DNA of 64,000 bases from Pontibacter aydingkolensis (GTDB lineage: Bacteria; Bacteroidota; Bacteroidia; Cytophagales; Hymenobacteraceae): positions 62,001-126,000 of the forward strand of contig NZ_JAHYXK010000007.1 of NCBI RefSeq assembly GCF_019443125.1, written 5' to 3'. The notes beneath the pieces were generated by a model, which did not search any database, was not told the DNA's origin, and saw only the letters and a program-made list of their open reading frames with translations. A program made the position numbers and the translations under genes. This document shows, piece by piece, positions 51,101 through 61,000 of this stretch (its first letter is position 1; each line of letters begins with the position of its first letter).

Positions 51101-53339
51101 ACAGGTTGCGCAACTGATAGATAAGCTTGGCTTTATAGTAAGGGTGTACTATATCGTTAAGCGTTAGCGTCTCTATATCCTCATCGGTATAGCCGAGACG
51201 TTCTTTCCAGGCTCTGTTTACGAAAATAAACTTGTTATCTACCGAAATATTCTGAATTAGGTCGTGTGCGTTGTCGAAAAGATCCTGCAGGCGTATCTTG
51301 TTATCCTTTAAGGCCTCCATAGCAATACGCTTGTCGGTCATATCTTTTCCGACAACGGTTAGCCCGATAAGCTCGCCATCAGCGTTATACTCAAACATGC
51401 TGTTCCAGCGAATAGTTTTGGTCTGCCCCGATTTGGAAATTACATCGCGCTCATAGTATGCGTTAAGCTGCCTTGATTGCAGGGTAGCCAGGTATTCCGC
51501 TTTTCGCTGTGCACGGTCATGCTCTGTAACAAGTACCTTAAAGAAATTTTCCCCTATAAGTTCTTCCCGGTTATACTCTATGTATTTAAGGAAATAGTCG
51601 TTGGCATAGGTAATGTTACCTTCCGGATCAAGGCTGAAGTAGATCAGGTTTACTTTATCAAGGAAGCTTCGGAACTGTTCCATCGATTCGTTCAGGATCT
51701 CCTGGCGGCGTACGGCTTGCTGTGCTTGTTTGCGCTGTGTAATGTCGCGCTTAAACACCTGAATGTAATACTCCCCATCTATTTCCAGGCGGGTTGCATT
51801 GATCTCGGTATCGAACAGGGTACCGTCTTTACGGCGGTTCTTCCACTCAAAAGTTACTGATTTTCCTGTCTCAATCACCTCTTTCATGATCTTCTCAGTT
51901 TTCTCTACAGAACGTAAGCCGTCTGGCTGGTATTCAGGAGAGAAATCAATAGGGGTATGGTTTATCAGGTCTTCGCGGGTGCAGCGGAAAAACTCAAGCG
52001 CCTTTTCGTTACATTCTTTCACAACGCCATCTTTAAAAAGAAGTATGGCATCGTACGAAGCCTCAAACAGAAGTTTATACTTGTCTTCTGAGAGTGAGAG
52101 TTGGTGCAGCAGCCTGTGGCGCGAAATATAGTTGCCGATGGCGCTTCCGATAAAATCTAAAAGCGCAGCAAACGACTTCGTCATGTGCAGGTCATCCCCT
52201 GGCCATATCAGGATCAGGGCCAGCAGTTCGGTCTCTGTGGTTACAGGTACAACCGTCAGATCTTTGTGAGTAGCCTTTTTTAAGAAAGCGCGTGTATCCG
52301 CAAGGGCTTTTCTTTTTTCACTCTTTAATATTTTATTAACCAGGGAGGCAGGAAGTGCAAGCATTTCGGGCATTACCGTTGGCCCTGCTTCGCCGGCTGA
52401 GTAAGAAAGCTGTAGTGTGTTTTCGCTTTGGGTAAATGTATAAACTGCTCCACCGGTCACATCGCTTTTATCAATCAGCTCGTCTAAGGTAAAGTTTAAT
52501 ACCTGGTGCTGGCTATCTGAAGAGGAAAGGTTGGTAATAAGCTGGTTTACAAACTCCAATTGGTGGTTACGGAACCGTACGTCCTGCTCTGCACCAATTA
52601 CCTCATACAGGTTTTTTACATAACCAAAAATTACCGGTTCGTCGCGGAAACTGCCAGCCTGCAGAGATATTTCTATCGGTAGAAGTTCATTGTTCTCTTC
52701 ATGCAGCCACCACTCGAAACGCTGTGTATTTCCGATAAGCGCCTGGTTTAGCTGGTTCCTGAGTGCAACCCGCTCAAAAAGATTTAAACCGAAGTTCCGG
52801 TAAATAGACTTTCCAATAAGCTCTTCCTTTGGCTTATGGATCATCTTAAGCGCACTCTGGTTCAGATCTATAAAGTTGCCGCTGCAGTCAAGTATAAAAA
52901 AAGGCTCTACGCTATTGTCAAATATATTATGGTAACTATCACCGTCTGCGGGTACAAGAGTAGTAGGCTGACCCACACCCGAAAGCTCGGCACACATAAA
53001 CTCCTGCTCCTGGTAAGCTACAACCTTGATGCTGTAATGGTTAGCAGTGCGTGTTGTGCCATTTGTAGCCACGAAATTGCCTGATACAGTTTTACTGAGC
53101 TTTAGCTCACTTACAAGCTCCTCAAAAGCTGCACTCTCCATGGCCAGTACATCCTGTATTTGTTCAGAGTGGGCTGCAGTATACTTACTTATCTCTTGGT
53201 TAGTGGCAAGCACCTGACCGTTGGGTAAGGCAACAAGTAAGCCATTTCCATTGCTGGAAAGCTGCACCAGCACATCCAGCAGGCTGTTTGCAAGCTGTAC
53301 TATTTTATGGTCAGGATGGAGTGTTGGTATATAGGGCAT
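48126..53339 (-). CDS. Hybrid sensor histidine kinase with multiple PAS/GAF domains, receiver and Hpt
   Basis: 1737 residues with no membrane segment, so cytoplasmic sensing is likely. In order I see: an N-terminal PAS-like region (~20-120), PAS (~135-255), GAF (~260-410), PAS (~420-540), PAS (~555-680), PAS (~685-800), GAF (~810-960), PAS (~975-1090), PAS (~1100-1215), HisKA with MSHELRTPMNGIIGM (His1242), HATPase with NLTSNAIKFTNSG and GGTGLGLAI, a receiver with FMDIQMPEMDG (Asp1537), and Hpt with LHQLKGTGFTLG (His1681). A complete intramolecular phosphorelay is present, and the downstream CheY-like protein is the obvious final acceptor. Inputs are unknown. Confidence 0.95.
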   Translation of the reverse strand: MPYIPTLHPDHKIVQLANSLLDVLVQLSSNGNGLLVALPNGQVLATNQEISKYTAAHSEQIQDVLAMESAAFEELVSELKLSKTVSGNFVATNGTTRTANHYSIKVVAYQEQEFMCAELSGVGQPTTLVPADGDSYHNIFDNSVEPFFILDCSGNFIDLNQSALKMIHKPKEELIGKSIYRNFGLNLFERVALRNQLNQALIGNTQRFEWWLHEENNELLPIEISLQAGSFRDEPVIFGYVKNLYEVIGAEQDVRFRNHQLEFVNQLITNLSSSDSQHQVLNFTLDELIDKSDVTGGAVYTFTQSENTLQLSYSAGEAGPTVMPEMLALPASLVNKILKSEKRKALADTRAFLKKATHKDLTVVPVTTETELLALILIWPGDDLHMTKSFAALLDFIGSAIGNYISRHRLLHQLSLSEDKYKLLFEASYDAILLFKDGVVKECNEKALEFFRCTREDLINHTPIDFSPEYQPDGLRSVEKTEKIMKEVIETGKSVTFEWKNRRKDGTLFDTEINATRLEIDGEYYIQVFKRDITQRKQAQQAVRRQEILNESMEQFRSFLDKVNLIYFSLDPEGNITYANDYFLKYIEYNREELIGENFFKVLVTEHDRAQRKAEYLATLQSRQLNAYYERDVISKSGQTKTIRWNSMFEYNADGELIGLTVVGKDMTDKRIAMEALKDNKIRLQDLFDNAHDLIQNISVDNKFIFVNRAWKERLGYTDEDIETLTLNDIVHPYYKAKLIYQLRNLYKGENVNKIETVFLTKAGKPVHLIGSITCSWQDGRPVATRGILHDITDRIKAERLQKVYYSIANLAISSKDLNALYSAIHRELSKIIETRNIYIALCDDERQQLNFVYLVDQYVEKTGRALRQRPFSSGLSEYIIQSGKPLYMQKADLIQLADQENLTVHGAIPEVMLCSPLAIGDRIIGVITLQDYHNPDAYVHTDIEILHFISNQVALAIERKRNEEQINTQNARLNAIFESGTHHMWSLNRSYELTSFNRNFAQSFEGRNEQKLLPYAKIDSENMLPLHKNSYDFWREKYELAFKGEPQHFEVHLLDPDSWREVYLHPIYLDNGTFEEISGIALDITDKKKSQLALAENEEKFRHVFESFQDVYYRTAMDGEIELISPSVYNLLGYREQEVLGENVKSFYANQEDFSELKRLVQEHDSIRDYEVDMLSKDGARINLLIDCRLAYDAQGNPIAMEGVARDVSELKRTQVELLTAKEEAENLLKVKTQFLANMSHELRTPMNGIIGMIDLLSQMNIDPEQSEYIDTLRKSSDALLAILNDILDLSKMQAGKLAVSENSVDLHETIGKIHSLFANRAQQKDLTFTYSIADKTPRYIITDETRLLQILSNLTSNAIKFTNSGDVNINVESEWLESDKYKLKVRVKDSGIGISPENQALLFTDFTQLDNSSTKTFGGTGLGLAISKQLTQLLDGDIGVESKQGDGSVFWFYIIVRKATEAEIKQHIKTQQLQSVEQKVLDYTPVVLLVDDNQINQKVAEKQLERLGCQIDIASNGFEAIEYATTKPYDVIFMDIQMPEMDGVTATGHIKEQLGSNCPPIIAMTAYSMKDDAEKFMNQGMDDYVSKPVKSSDLYTIISKWHKDANTVKSAAVAEEEKNAIAASPIIDSQVVEQLKQIGGEEFTRQLYFEFEQEAAELLEEAKKELQAQQYKSILSTLHQLKGTGFTLGINPIAELAKQLEHEIKHDKFDTVDDMFAELLLQYENYRKAYKGIII

Positions 53340-53522
53340 TTGGGAAATCAGTATTGTTAGATTAAGTGTATTTTACGCCTTACGCTACACTCTATTATTA
53401 ATTTTACTATTTGCGTCATAATTTAGCAAAAAAAGCACTGCTTACATAAAACGCTGCTGTACTTAAACACACATTGGTTGCCGATAGTGCTATAAGTGCT
53501 CAAAATGTTAACACCCTAACCT

Positions 53523-54632
53523 ATGAAGAGACTTTTGTTTGCCGTTACCACAGACCTTAACCATGACCAGCGCATGCAGCGCATCTGCGGTTCGCTGGCA
53601 AAACAGGGATACGAAGTGGAACTGATTGGCAGACAAAAACCTGACTCAAAACCGCTGTTGCAGCAACCTTACACCCAGCACCGCATAAGGTGCAAGTATA
53701 ACGAGGGTAAACTTTTTTACCTGGAGTACATGCTGCGATTATACTTTTACCTGGGCACCCGCCGCTACGATGCCCTCTGTGCCATAGACCTGGATACGGC
53801 GCTTCCGGTGTACTTTCAGGCAAAAAAGAAGCAGGTGCCGTTTATTTACGATGCCCACGAGTATTTTCCGGAAGTGATAGAGGTTACGGACCGCAAACTG
53901 GTAAAAGCCGCCTGGACCGCTATCGAGAAATTTATTGTAACACGCACAAAGTATGCTTATACCGTAACGCAGTCTATTGCCGATATTTTTTACAGAAAGT
54001 ATAATACCAGATTCGAGGTGATCCGGAACATGCCTGTACTGCAGCCATCAGCACCGGTAAGCAAAGAGCCACGAACTATACTTTACCAAGGTGCTGTAAA
54101 TACTGGCCGTGGACTGGAGCCTTTGCTGGAAGCCATGGTAGGCCTGGATGCTAAACTGATAATTTGTGGTATAGGGGATGAGTTTGATAACCTGAAAATT
54201 CTTGCAAAAGATCTGAAGATAGAAGACCGGGTGGAATTTAAAGGGCAGGTACTGCCTGGGGATTTGTTGCAAATTACCCGAACCTGTCGGGTAGGGATGA
54301 TGCTGCTGGAAAATAAAGGACTGAGCTACTACTATTCCCTAGCAAACAAGTTTTTTGATTACGTACATGCCGGTGTGCCCCAACTGGTAATAGACTTTCC
54401 GGAGTACAGGCAACTGAACGAAAAGTATAAAGTAGGTTTGCTTACAAGCTTAGATGTGAAGGAACTAAGGGGAAAATTGGCCTTATTGTTAACGGATGAG
54501 CAACTTTATCAGACACTGACAGCAAATTGCTTAGAGGCAAAACAGGAACTTAACTGGCAACACGAAGAGCAGAAGCTTCTCAGGTTTTACGAAGAACTAT
54601 GGCAAGTAAAAAAAAACAGAAATACCTGGTAG
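53523..54632 (+). CDS. Glycosyltransferase, GT4/GT-B fold
   Basis: 369 residues. The N-terminal Rossmann half (LLFAVTTDLNHDQRMQRICGSLAKQGYEVELIGRQ; IYDAHEYFPEV) and the C-terminal half (RTILYQGAVNTGRGLEPLLEAM, LIICGIGDEFDNLKIL, DRVEFKGQV, YYYSLANKFFDYVHAGVPQLV) follow the GT4 layout. The usual E-x7-E donor site appears in altered form (SLANKFFDYVHAGVP). It probably transfers a sugar in cell-surface polysaccharide or lipid synthesis. The last 34 bp overlap miaA, so the two are translationally linked, though functionally unrelated. Confidence 0.88.
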   Translation: MKRLLFAVTTDLNHDQRMQRICGSLAKQGYEVELIGRQKPDSKPLLQQPYTQHRIRCKYNEGKLFYLEYMLRLYFYLGTRRYDALCAIDLDTALPVYFQAKKKQVPFIYDAHEYFPEVIEVTDRKLVKAAWTAIEKFIVTRTKYAYTVTQSIADIFYRKYNTRFEVIRNMPVLQPSAPVSKEPRTILYQGAVNTGRGLEPLLEAMVGLDAKLIICGIGDEFDNLKILAKDLKIEDRVEFKGQVLPGDLLQITRTCRVGMMLLENKGLSYYYSLANKFFDYVHAGVPQLVIDFPEYRQLNEKYKVGLLTSLDVKELRGKLALLLTDEQLYQTLTANCLEAKQELNWQHEEQKLLRFYEELWQVKKNRNTW

Positions 54633-55522
54633 TGGTAGTAGGACCAACAGCAGTAGGCAAAACAGACCTGTGCGTACAACTGGCCAAGCACTACCACACC
54701 GACATTATCTCTGCAGACTCCCGGCAGTTCTTTAAAGAAATGAATGTGGGTACGGCCAAACCAACACCGGAAGAGCAGCAGGGCATCAAGCATTATTTTG
54801 TAGGCTCGCATAGTATAAGCGAAGAGTATAATGCCGGTGCCTTTGAGGCCGATGTGCTACAACTGCTGGCAAAGCTTTTTAATGAAAAAGACGTGGTGCT
54901 GATGACCGGCGGATCGGGGTTGTATGTGCGGGCCGTACTGGAGGGTATGGACGAGATGCCGGAAACAGACCAACGTATACGCGAAGAGCTTTCCGGGCAA
55001 TTGGAAAGGGAAGGTATAGCACCGCTGCTGGAGCAGCTGGAAAAACTGGACCCCGTATACTTTGCCCAGGTTGATAAAGCCAATACACAGCGCGTGGTCA
55101 GGGCTTTGGAAGTATGCCTGAGCAGCGGACAGCCTTACTCTTCGTTCCGTAAAAGCGAAAAACAGGAAAGGCCCTTCCAGATCATAAAAATAGGGCTTAA
55201 CCGCGACCGGGCAGAACTCTACAGCCGCATAGACCAGCGCATGGACCTCATGCTGCAACAGGGGCTTTTGGATGAGGCAAAGGCTTTATACCCTTACCGC
55301 CAGCACAATGCCCTGCAAACTGTAGGCTACAAAGAGATATTCGATTACCTGGATGGCAAGTATAACTGGGAAGAAGCCGTACGTTTGCTTAAGCGCAACA
55401 GCCGCCGCTATGCCAAACGCCAACTTACCTGGTTTACCAAACACCCCGATGAGTATGCCTGGTTTAACCCGCAGCAGTGGGAGGAGATTGTAGGGTATAT
55501 CAATGAGCGAATGAGTAGATGA
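54599..55522 (+). CDS. miaA: tRNA dimethylallyltransferase MiaA
   Basis: 307 residues. It has P-loop VVVGPTAVGKTDLCVQLA, IISADSRQFFKEMNVGTAKP, HYFVGSHSISEEYNAGAFEAD, LMTGGSGLYVRAVLEG and the tRNA-contact region TVGYKEIFDYLDGKYNWEEAVRLLKRNSRRYAKRQLTWF. MiaA transfers the dimethylallyl group of DMAPP to A37 of tRNAs that read UNN codons. The length and all motifs are normal. The start lies inside the end of the glycosyltransferase gene in another frame. Confidence 0.97.
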   Translation: MASKKKQKYLVVVVGPTAVGKTDLCVQLAKHYHTDIISADSRQFFKEMNVGTAKPTPEEQQGIKHYFVGSHSISEEYNAGAFEADVLQLLAKLFNEKDVVLMTGGSGLYVRAVLEGMDEMPETDQRIREELSGQLEREGIAPLLEQLEKLDPVYFAQVDKANTQRVVRALEVCLSSGQPYSSFRKSEKQERPFQIIKIGLNRDRAELYSRIDQRMDLMLQQGLLDEAKALYPYRQHNALQTVGYKEIFDYLDGKYNWEEAVRLLKRNSRRYAKRQLTWFTKHPDEYAWFNPQQWEEIVGYINERMSR

Positions 55523-55634
55523 GTGATTGAGTGAATGAATTGTTAAACTGCGGAATTGTTGAACCTGCCTTCTGGTTATTTCCGGATTAGCCCGAAATGA
55601 CAGGAAAAATATACATACATTCACTCAATCACTC
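55521..55634. repeat. Inverted repeat between convergent miaA and tamL
   Basis: GAGTGATTGAGTGAAT (55521-55536) pairs exactly with ATTCACTCAATCACTC (about 55619-55634). The arms consist of short GAATGA-like units, in the manner of the low-complexity repeat at 38443-38565. Confidence 0.65.
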
Positions 55635-55647
55635 TTTCAAAATTAAA

Positions 55648-58029
55648 TCAAAACGGATACCCTATGGCAATGTTCAGTACCATGCCAGTTTCACCTCCGA
55701 AGCTGAAATCAAAATCGCTGAGCACGTTGCGTTGGCCTTTAGGCAGGTAAGGCACTTGTACCGGTATGCCCAGGTCGAAGCGCAATACGAAAAACTCTAC
55801 ATCAACCCTTAAACCAAAACCTGTTCCCACCGCCAACTGATTCAGGAATGTTTTTGAGTTGAACTTGGCACCGGGTTTGTTAAGGTTTCCCTCATCATCA
55901 AAAGTATCCCGCAATAGCCATATATTGCCTGCATCTACAAACACGGCTCCTTTAAAGAAACCCGAAATCGGAAATCTATACTCCAGGTTTGTTTCTAATT
56001 TTACATCGCCGGTCTGGTCGAAGTATGAAAAGCTGAGTTCGTCCGGAATGTTGTAGGTGCCTGGTCCGACGCTACGCGCCCTGAAAGCTCTGATACTGTT
56101 CGGTCCGCCGATAGAGAACTGTTTTACAAAAGGAAGCGTGTTAGAGTTGCCGTAGGAGTAACCAACGGCCGTAACCAAACGGGCTACTAACTGGCTCTCT
56201 TTCCCAAAATTAAAGTAATGTCTGAAATCGTTGTTTGCCAGAATATATTGCGAATAGTTCTGTCCGAATAGGGTTCGGGGTGCATCCTGAGTAGGTTTAT
56301 CGACCCCTCTTAGTGAGTTGAGCGCATTTATCATATTACCCGAGCCATCCAGAACCAAGCTGTTAAACACCTGACTGGTTCTGTCCGGGTATACCTGGGT
56401 AGTATAAATAAGCTGATAGATGGAGCCTATAATAAACTGGTTCTCGAAGCTGCGGCGCAGGTATGGGTTTTCGGCCAGCCTTTCTTCAAAATCCTCGGTG
56501 GTGTTGCTCAGTCGTACATATTGTAAATTGATGGGAGTTATATCGTGCGTAAGGGTTTTTCGTGGGCGCCAGTTATAAGCATAAGAAGCATTATAGGAGT
56601 TCATCTTGAAAAATGCCAACCTGTTCAGGAAGCTAAATCCTAATCCTATTCTGGTTTTAGGCACAAATTCTGTTCTTAAATTAGGCAACTCAAACGGTGA
56701 TAGTATACGTGGTATTGTAAGGCTAACCTGTGTGCCTAGTTCGTAGGAGTTTAAGCCTTGCTGTTGCTTGCTTTGCCTGTTCCCTTCAGGAGTTGTTCCA
56801 GTGCCGCGACCACCCACCTGGCTCTCGAAATTTGCAGTAACATCTACGTTCAGCAGCTCAGAGCCCCTAAAGGCATTCCGGTTCCGGAACGATACCGTTA
56901 CACCGGGGCCGGCAAAGCCATTCGATTTGCTTACCATCTGCGTCTCCACACGCAACGACTTTCTGAAGGCAGGCGTGAGGTAAATAAAGGCATCCAGCTT
57001 ATCGTTGTTCAGGGTGTCTATCTTATAATCGATGTTAGAGAACTTATATGCTGATAGCCCAGCCAGGCGGTTAAGCGTCAGTAAATGGTTTTGGCGTGTG
57101 TATAAACTATCCTGTACTAAAAACACGTTACGGAGCAGATGGCGCGCACGCACAAAGTCTTCGTTCGGAATGTAATGGTATGACTTGTAACTTAGGGTAT
57201 CGCTCACTGAAAGACTGTCTCCAACTGAGTAATTGGCAAAGATGTAAATGTCATCTAACGTATAAGGCTTAAGCGTACGCGAGGCAACATCGCGTTTCAG
57301 GCGCATGAGCATATCTACCTGCCTGTTGCCTACCATTGTATCTACGCTAAAAATCAGGGCATCCGGGGTAAAATGATAGTACCCTTTGTTCTTGAGCAGG
57401 CCATCGATACGCATCCGCTCATTGGTCATGTTTTGCAGATCATAGGGCTCTCCGGGTTTGAGCAAAGATTCCGGCTGCGCCTGTTTTATTTGCTTGTGGA
57501 TGGGCAGGGAATCGTTTAAAGTATACTCTATTTTACGGATTCGGTATGGTTCGCTTACATTGGCTGTCCACTGTATGGTTGCCTTTTTGTTTTTAGAAGT
57601 TATGGCACTGGATACAGAATTGTTAAAGTAACCTCTGTTATGCAACCGGTTACTCATCACCTGGCTAACACTACCGGTGTCTACCTGCGATATAAGTACA
57701 GGGGGTGATCCCAGTTTTGTCATGATAAAATGCTTCAGCCCTTTCTCCTTTTCAGTGTAAAAGGTATTGTAGATCCATAGTTTTGGACGCAGGCCAAGTA
57801 TAGAACCTGATGGTTTAGGACGTACAGTGGCACTAAGCTCTGTTTCCATCTCAGACTGCCGGTTGCTGCTGTCGTTCTTGCCTTTCACTTTCACTGTAAA
57901 ACCAGTAAACAAGGCATCACCTTCTGGTATGCGTTTAGTGCCGCTGCACGCCGATAAGTATACCGCTGCCAGGAGCACCAATATATGTGTAAAGTATACT
58001 TGCCTGCTGACAGGCTTCTGTGGCATCAT
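55648..58029 (-). CDS. TamL: lipoprotein BamA/TamA-family outer-membrane protein
   Basis: 793 residues. A lipoprotein signal peptide with lipobox LSAC (Cys28) is the mark of the Bacteroidota TamA variant TamL. POTRA-like domains follow (~30-370; DTGSVSQVMSNRLHNRGYF, MTNERMRIDGLLKNKGYYHF). The Omp85 barrel includes SIGGPNSIRAFRARSVGPGTY (the VRGF/Y-type motif region) and the strand pattern to the final aromatic (IAIGYPF). It lies 3 bp after tamB. The pair is thought to span the envelope and move lipids or assemble outer-membrane components. Annotation as TamL rather than BamA rests on the lipobox and the tamB neighbour. Confidence 0.9.
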   Translation of the reverse strand: MMPQKPVSRQVYFTHILVLLAAVYLSACSGTKRIPEGDALFTGFTVKVKGKNDSSNRQSEMETELSATVRPKPSGSILGLRPKLWIYNTFYTEKEKGLKHFIMTKLGSPPVLISQVDTGSVSQVMSNRLHNRGYFNNSVSSAITSKNKKATIQWTANVSEPYRIRKIEYTLNDSLPIHKQIKQAQPESLLKPGEPYDLQNMTNERMRIDGLLKNKGYYHFTPDALIFSVDTMVGNRQVDMLMRLKRDVASRTLKPYTLDDIYIFANYSVGDSLSVSDTLSYKSYHYIPNEDFVRARHLLRNVFLVQDSLYTRQNHLLTLNRLAGLSAYKFSNIDYKIDTLNNDKLDAFIYLTPAFRKSLRVETQMVSKSNGFAGPGVTVSFRNRNAFRGSELLNVDVTANFESQVGGRGTGTTPEGNRQSKQQQGLNSYELGTQVSLTIPRILSPFELPNLRTEFVPKTRIGLGFSFLNRLAFFKMNSYNASYAYNWRPRKTLTHDITPINLQYVRLSNTTEDFEERLAENPYLRRSFENQFIIGSIYQLIYTTQVYPDRTSQVFNSLVLDGSGNMINALNSLRGVDKPTQDAPRTLFGQNYSQYILANNDFRHYFNFGKESQLVARLVTAVGYSYGNSNTLPFVKQFSIGGPNSIRAFRARSVGPGTYNIPDELSFSYFDQTGDVKLETNLEYRFPISGFFKGAVFVDAGNIWLLRDTFDDEGNLNKPGAKFNSKTFLNQLAVGTGFGLRVDVEFFVLRFDLGIPVQVPYLPKGQRNVLSDFDFSFGGETGMVLNIAIGYPF

Positions 58030-58032
58030 AGT

Positions 58033-61000
58033 TTAGTTCTCTAGTCCTTCTTTTCTTAGCTTTCTTTCTTCTTCATTTATTTTCTCGGCTTGCTCGAGTT
58101 TACGTTCTGCCTCGCGTTCTCTTCTGCGCTCCAGGTTACGGAACAGATCGGAGAAGTTGTTGTAGTCACGCACATAGATCAGCGCAGCACCTGTGGCACG
58201 CACATCACCGCCATCCAGAACCCCTTCGTACTGATTGCGCTGGAAGCCCCGCACACGCAGCCTGCCGTCTTTTGTAATAGAATACTCTACAGACAAGTCT
58301 CCGCCAAAACCACTCATGTTGCTTTGCGCCTGACCCTGATTCTGGCCTTCCAGCCCGATATCTGTGCCTACGCGTACGGTAAGCCTGTCGTCGAGGAACT
58401 GCTGGCGCAGGGCCACATTCAGATCAGTGCGGCCAGAGGCAGAGCCGGAAGAATAATCTTCGTAAGAGCTAACTCCTAACTCAAGACCCAGGCCACCGGC
58501 ATAACGGTTGGTAAGCTGGTTAAGCTGGTCGGTCATTACTTGGCTAAGGCTGTTACGGGCTGTTGCTGCAAAACCGCCACCCGAGCTGCTAAGCGGATCC
58601 GGTGCCAGGAAACGGTTAAGTACCAGCAGGGCAAACACCTGCTTGTTCAGTTCTGATTCGTCTTGCCGCAGGTTACCAAGACTGCTGACCACCAGCGAGC
58701 CTGCCCGTGCCTGTTGCTCCTCCGGTAAACGTATGTCAAAGCTAATCTCAGGTTTAAGCATTTCACCTTCTACAAAAACATACACCTGGAATGGTAACTG
58801 GTTACGCAGAACAGGGTCGAGGGTACCGCCCGCCTGTGAGGCAACAAGTTCCATAGGCGCAGCCTGCACCTCGTAAATCGCTGTTACCTGCATATCTGCC
58901 AATAGCGGATCGCCTGTCCAGTTTATGTAGCTGCCTTTCTCAATTGCCAGTTCCCGTGAGGCCAGATCGTAGAAATCCATGCTATATTTTCCTTCGGTAA
59001 CGGTATAGCGCCCCGACATGTTGATTTCGCCGGAGGGCCTTATGCCGATGTACAGCGGATCTGCGTTACCCCTTACTACTATATTGTCGCCTGTCGTTGG
59101 GTCAAGCACAATGGTTACGGTTGTTGCATCGGTTACAGTTATTTCTGCTTCTACATCTGCTCCAACAAAACCAGTAGTTTGTACAGAGTCTTCGGTTCTT
59201 CTAAGTATGGCAGTTAGCTCCGGGTTAAGGTCAACAAACTCTACTATGCCATCCCGCTCAGCGGCCCCTACTTCTTCGGCTGGTATCACGGTGGTAAAGT
59301 CTGAGCCATCGAGTATAGTTGCTCTTACGCTGATGGCAGGCTCTGCTAAATTGCCGGTAATGGTTGCGTCGGCAGACAAGTACACGGTGCCATAGTATAA
59401 GTCATTGTCTTTAGCAGTGGAATTGATAGCCAGAAAACGATCGGTGTTTACTTTCAGGTCAAATTTATAGTCGGTATAGTTTTGCGTCAGGATATCTCCA
59501 CTTACAACAAGGTCGTTACCCAGCGAATCGGTTACGGTAAAGTTTGGAAAGTTGATGCCGGATTCGTTAAACACCAGTCGTTCATCCTTCAGCGTAAATA
59601 CAGATCCTAGTGTAGTGAGGTTAAACTGCGCCTGGTCAAAGTTAAGTTGTCCCAGCACTTCCGGGTTTTCTAGTGTTCCGGCGATACGTAACTCTCCGCG
59701 TGCGCTCCCATCCAGATCTTCTACAATACCTTCTGTAAAGCCTTGCAACGAGGCGATGTTCAGGTTAGAGATGTTAGCGTTAAGGTTAAGCAAAGTGGCA
59801 TTTGGCTGCGTTTCCACAAAGCCGGCTATTTTTACCTGGTTGCTGTTTCCGGTGAGTGCGGCATCAATATTATAGCGGTTGCCGCCTGCACTGCTTGCCT
59901 CCAGAGCCAGGTTACCGACTGGCACTCCCTGGTATGTAAAATCTGTAATATTCAGATCGGAGGTAAAGCTAAGGGTGCCTGATAGAAGGTTTTGTACAGT
60001 AGCTTCCCCGTTGAGTGTACCATCGAGCAATAGGCTATCGCTTGGCTGGAAAGATGCCATCAGGTAGCCCAGGTCAAAATTTTGTATATTTATCTCTAAC
60101 GGTGCTCCAGGGCCAACAGGACCCGTGCTGTTTAGCGATAGCGAGCTGTTGTTGCGTTGCAGTACAATGTTATTGGCGTAAATAAAATCTGTATCAAACT
60201 GCAGGGAGTTATCATCCGGTACATTCCACACGTCTCCGTTAATGATTACCTCGTCAGGCTGGAACGTGAAGCGGTACCCTTCGCCCAGGCTGTTAAAGAT
60301 CCCTCCCAGCATAAAGTTAGTATCGGTGGTGTCGGAGCCTGCCACCGTTAGTTTTACCTGCAAATTATCATCCCGGGCCGCACCCTCCAGAGTAGCGTTG
60401 TTTACTTTAAGAGATGGTGAAATAAGCCTTTGCAGGTCGATTTTATAAGCTAACTGCTCTCTGTTGCCGCGCATCTCCAGGTCAATGTTCTGTAAAGTAT
60501 AGTCTGTATAGGCTACTTTGCGGATATTTCCATCCAGCTTCAGTTGATTGGTGCTGCCGTCATATACAGCCGTAATTGGCCCCGCTGTTTGCAGTTGCTC
60601 CAGCCCTGGCACAAAAGAGGTAATCAGGCCTGTCTTCTTCAAATCGATGGTGGCGGTAAAGTCTTTCAGATTCACGTTTGCCGGATAAGGTGGGTCTGGC
60701 TGCAGGTCAAAGTAATTAGAAAAGTACTTCTGCAAAGCAGTGGGCAGGTTGGCCAACGAATTTTCAAATTGCATTTCAGCATCCGCTACACTTGAGGCAA
60801 GGTTTAAACTGGCCCTCTCGCCACTTTGGTCAAGTGTAAGCAGCAACGAATCAATCGGGTAAGCCTTATTATTGTGCCGTACCACGACCTGGTCTCCAGT
60901 AAGCTTTCCGCTGATTGTGCTGGCATCTGCGCCTGTAAACCTGCCTTTTAACTGCCCTTGCACCGATAGCGGCTCCGGGTATAAATTAAGCGCCTGCAGG

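Noticed and set aside
54599-55258. Minus-strand open frames of 96-133 codons over miaA
   Set aside because: Antisense to an intact, motif-complete miaA.
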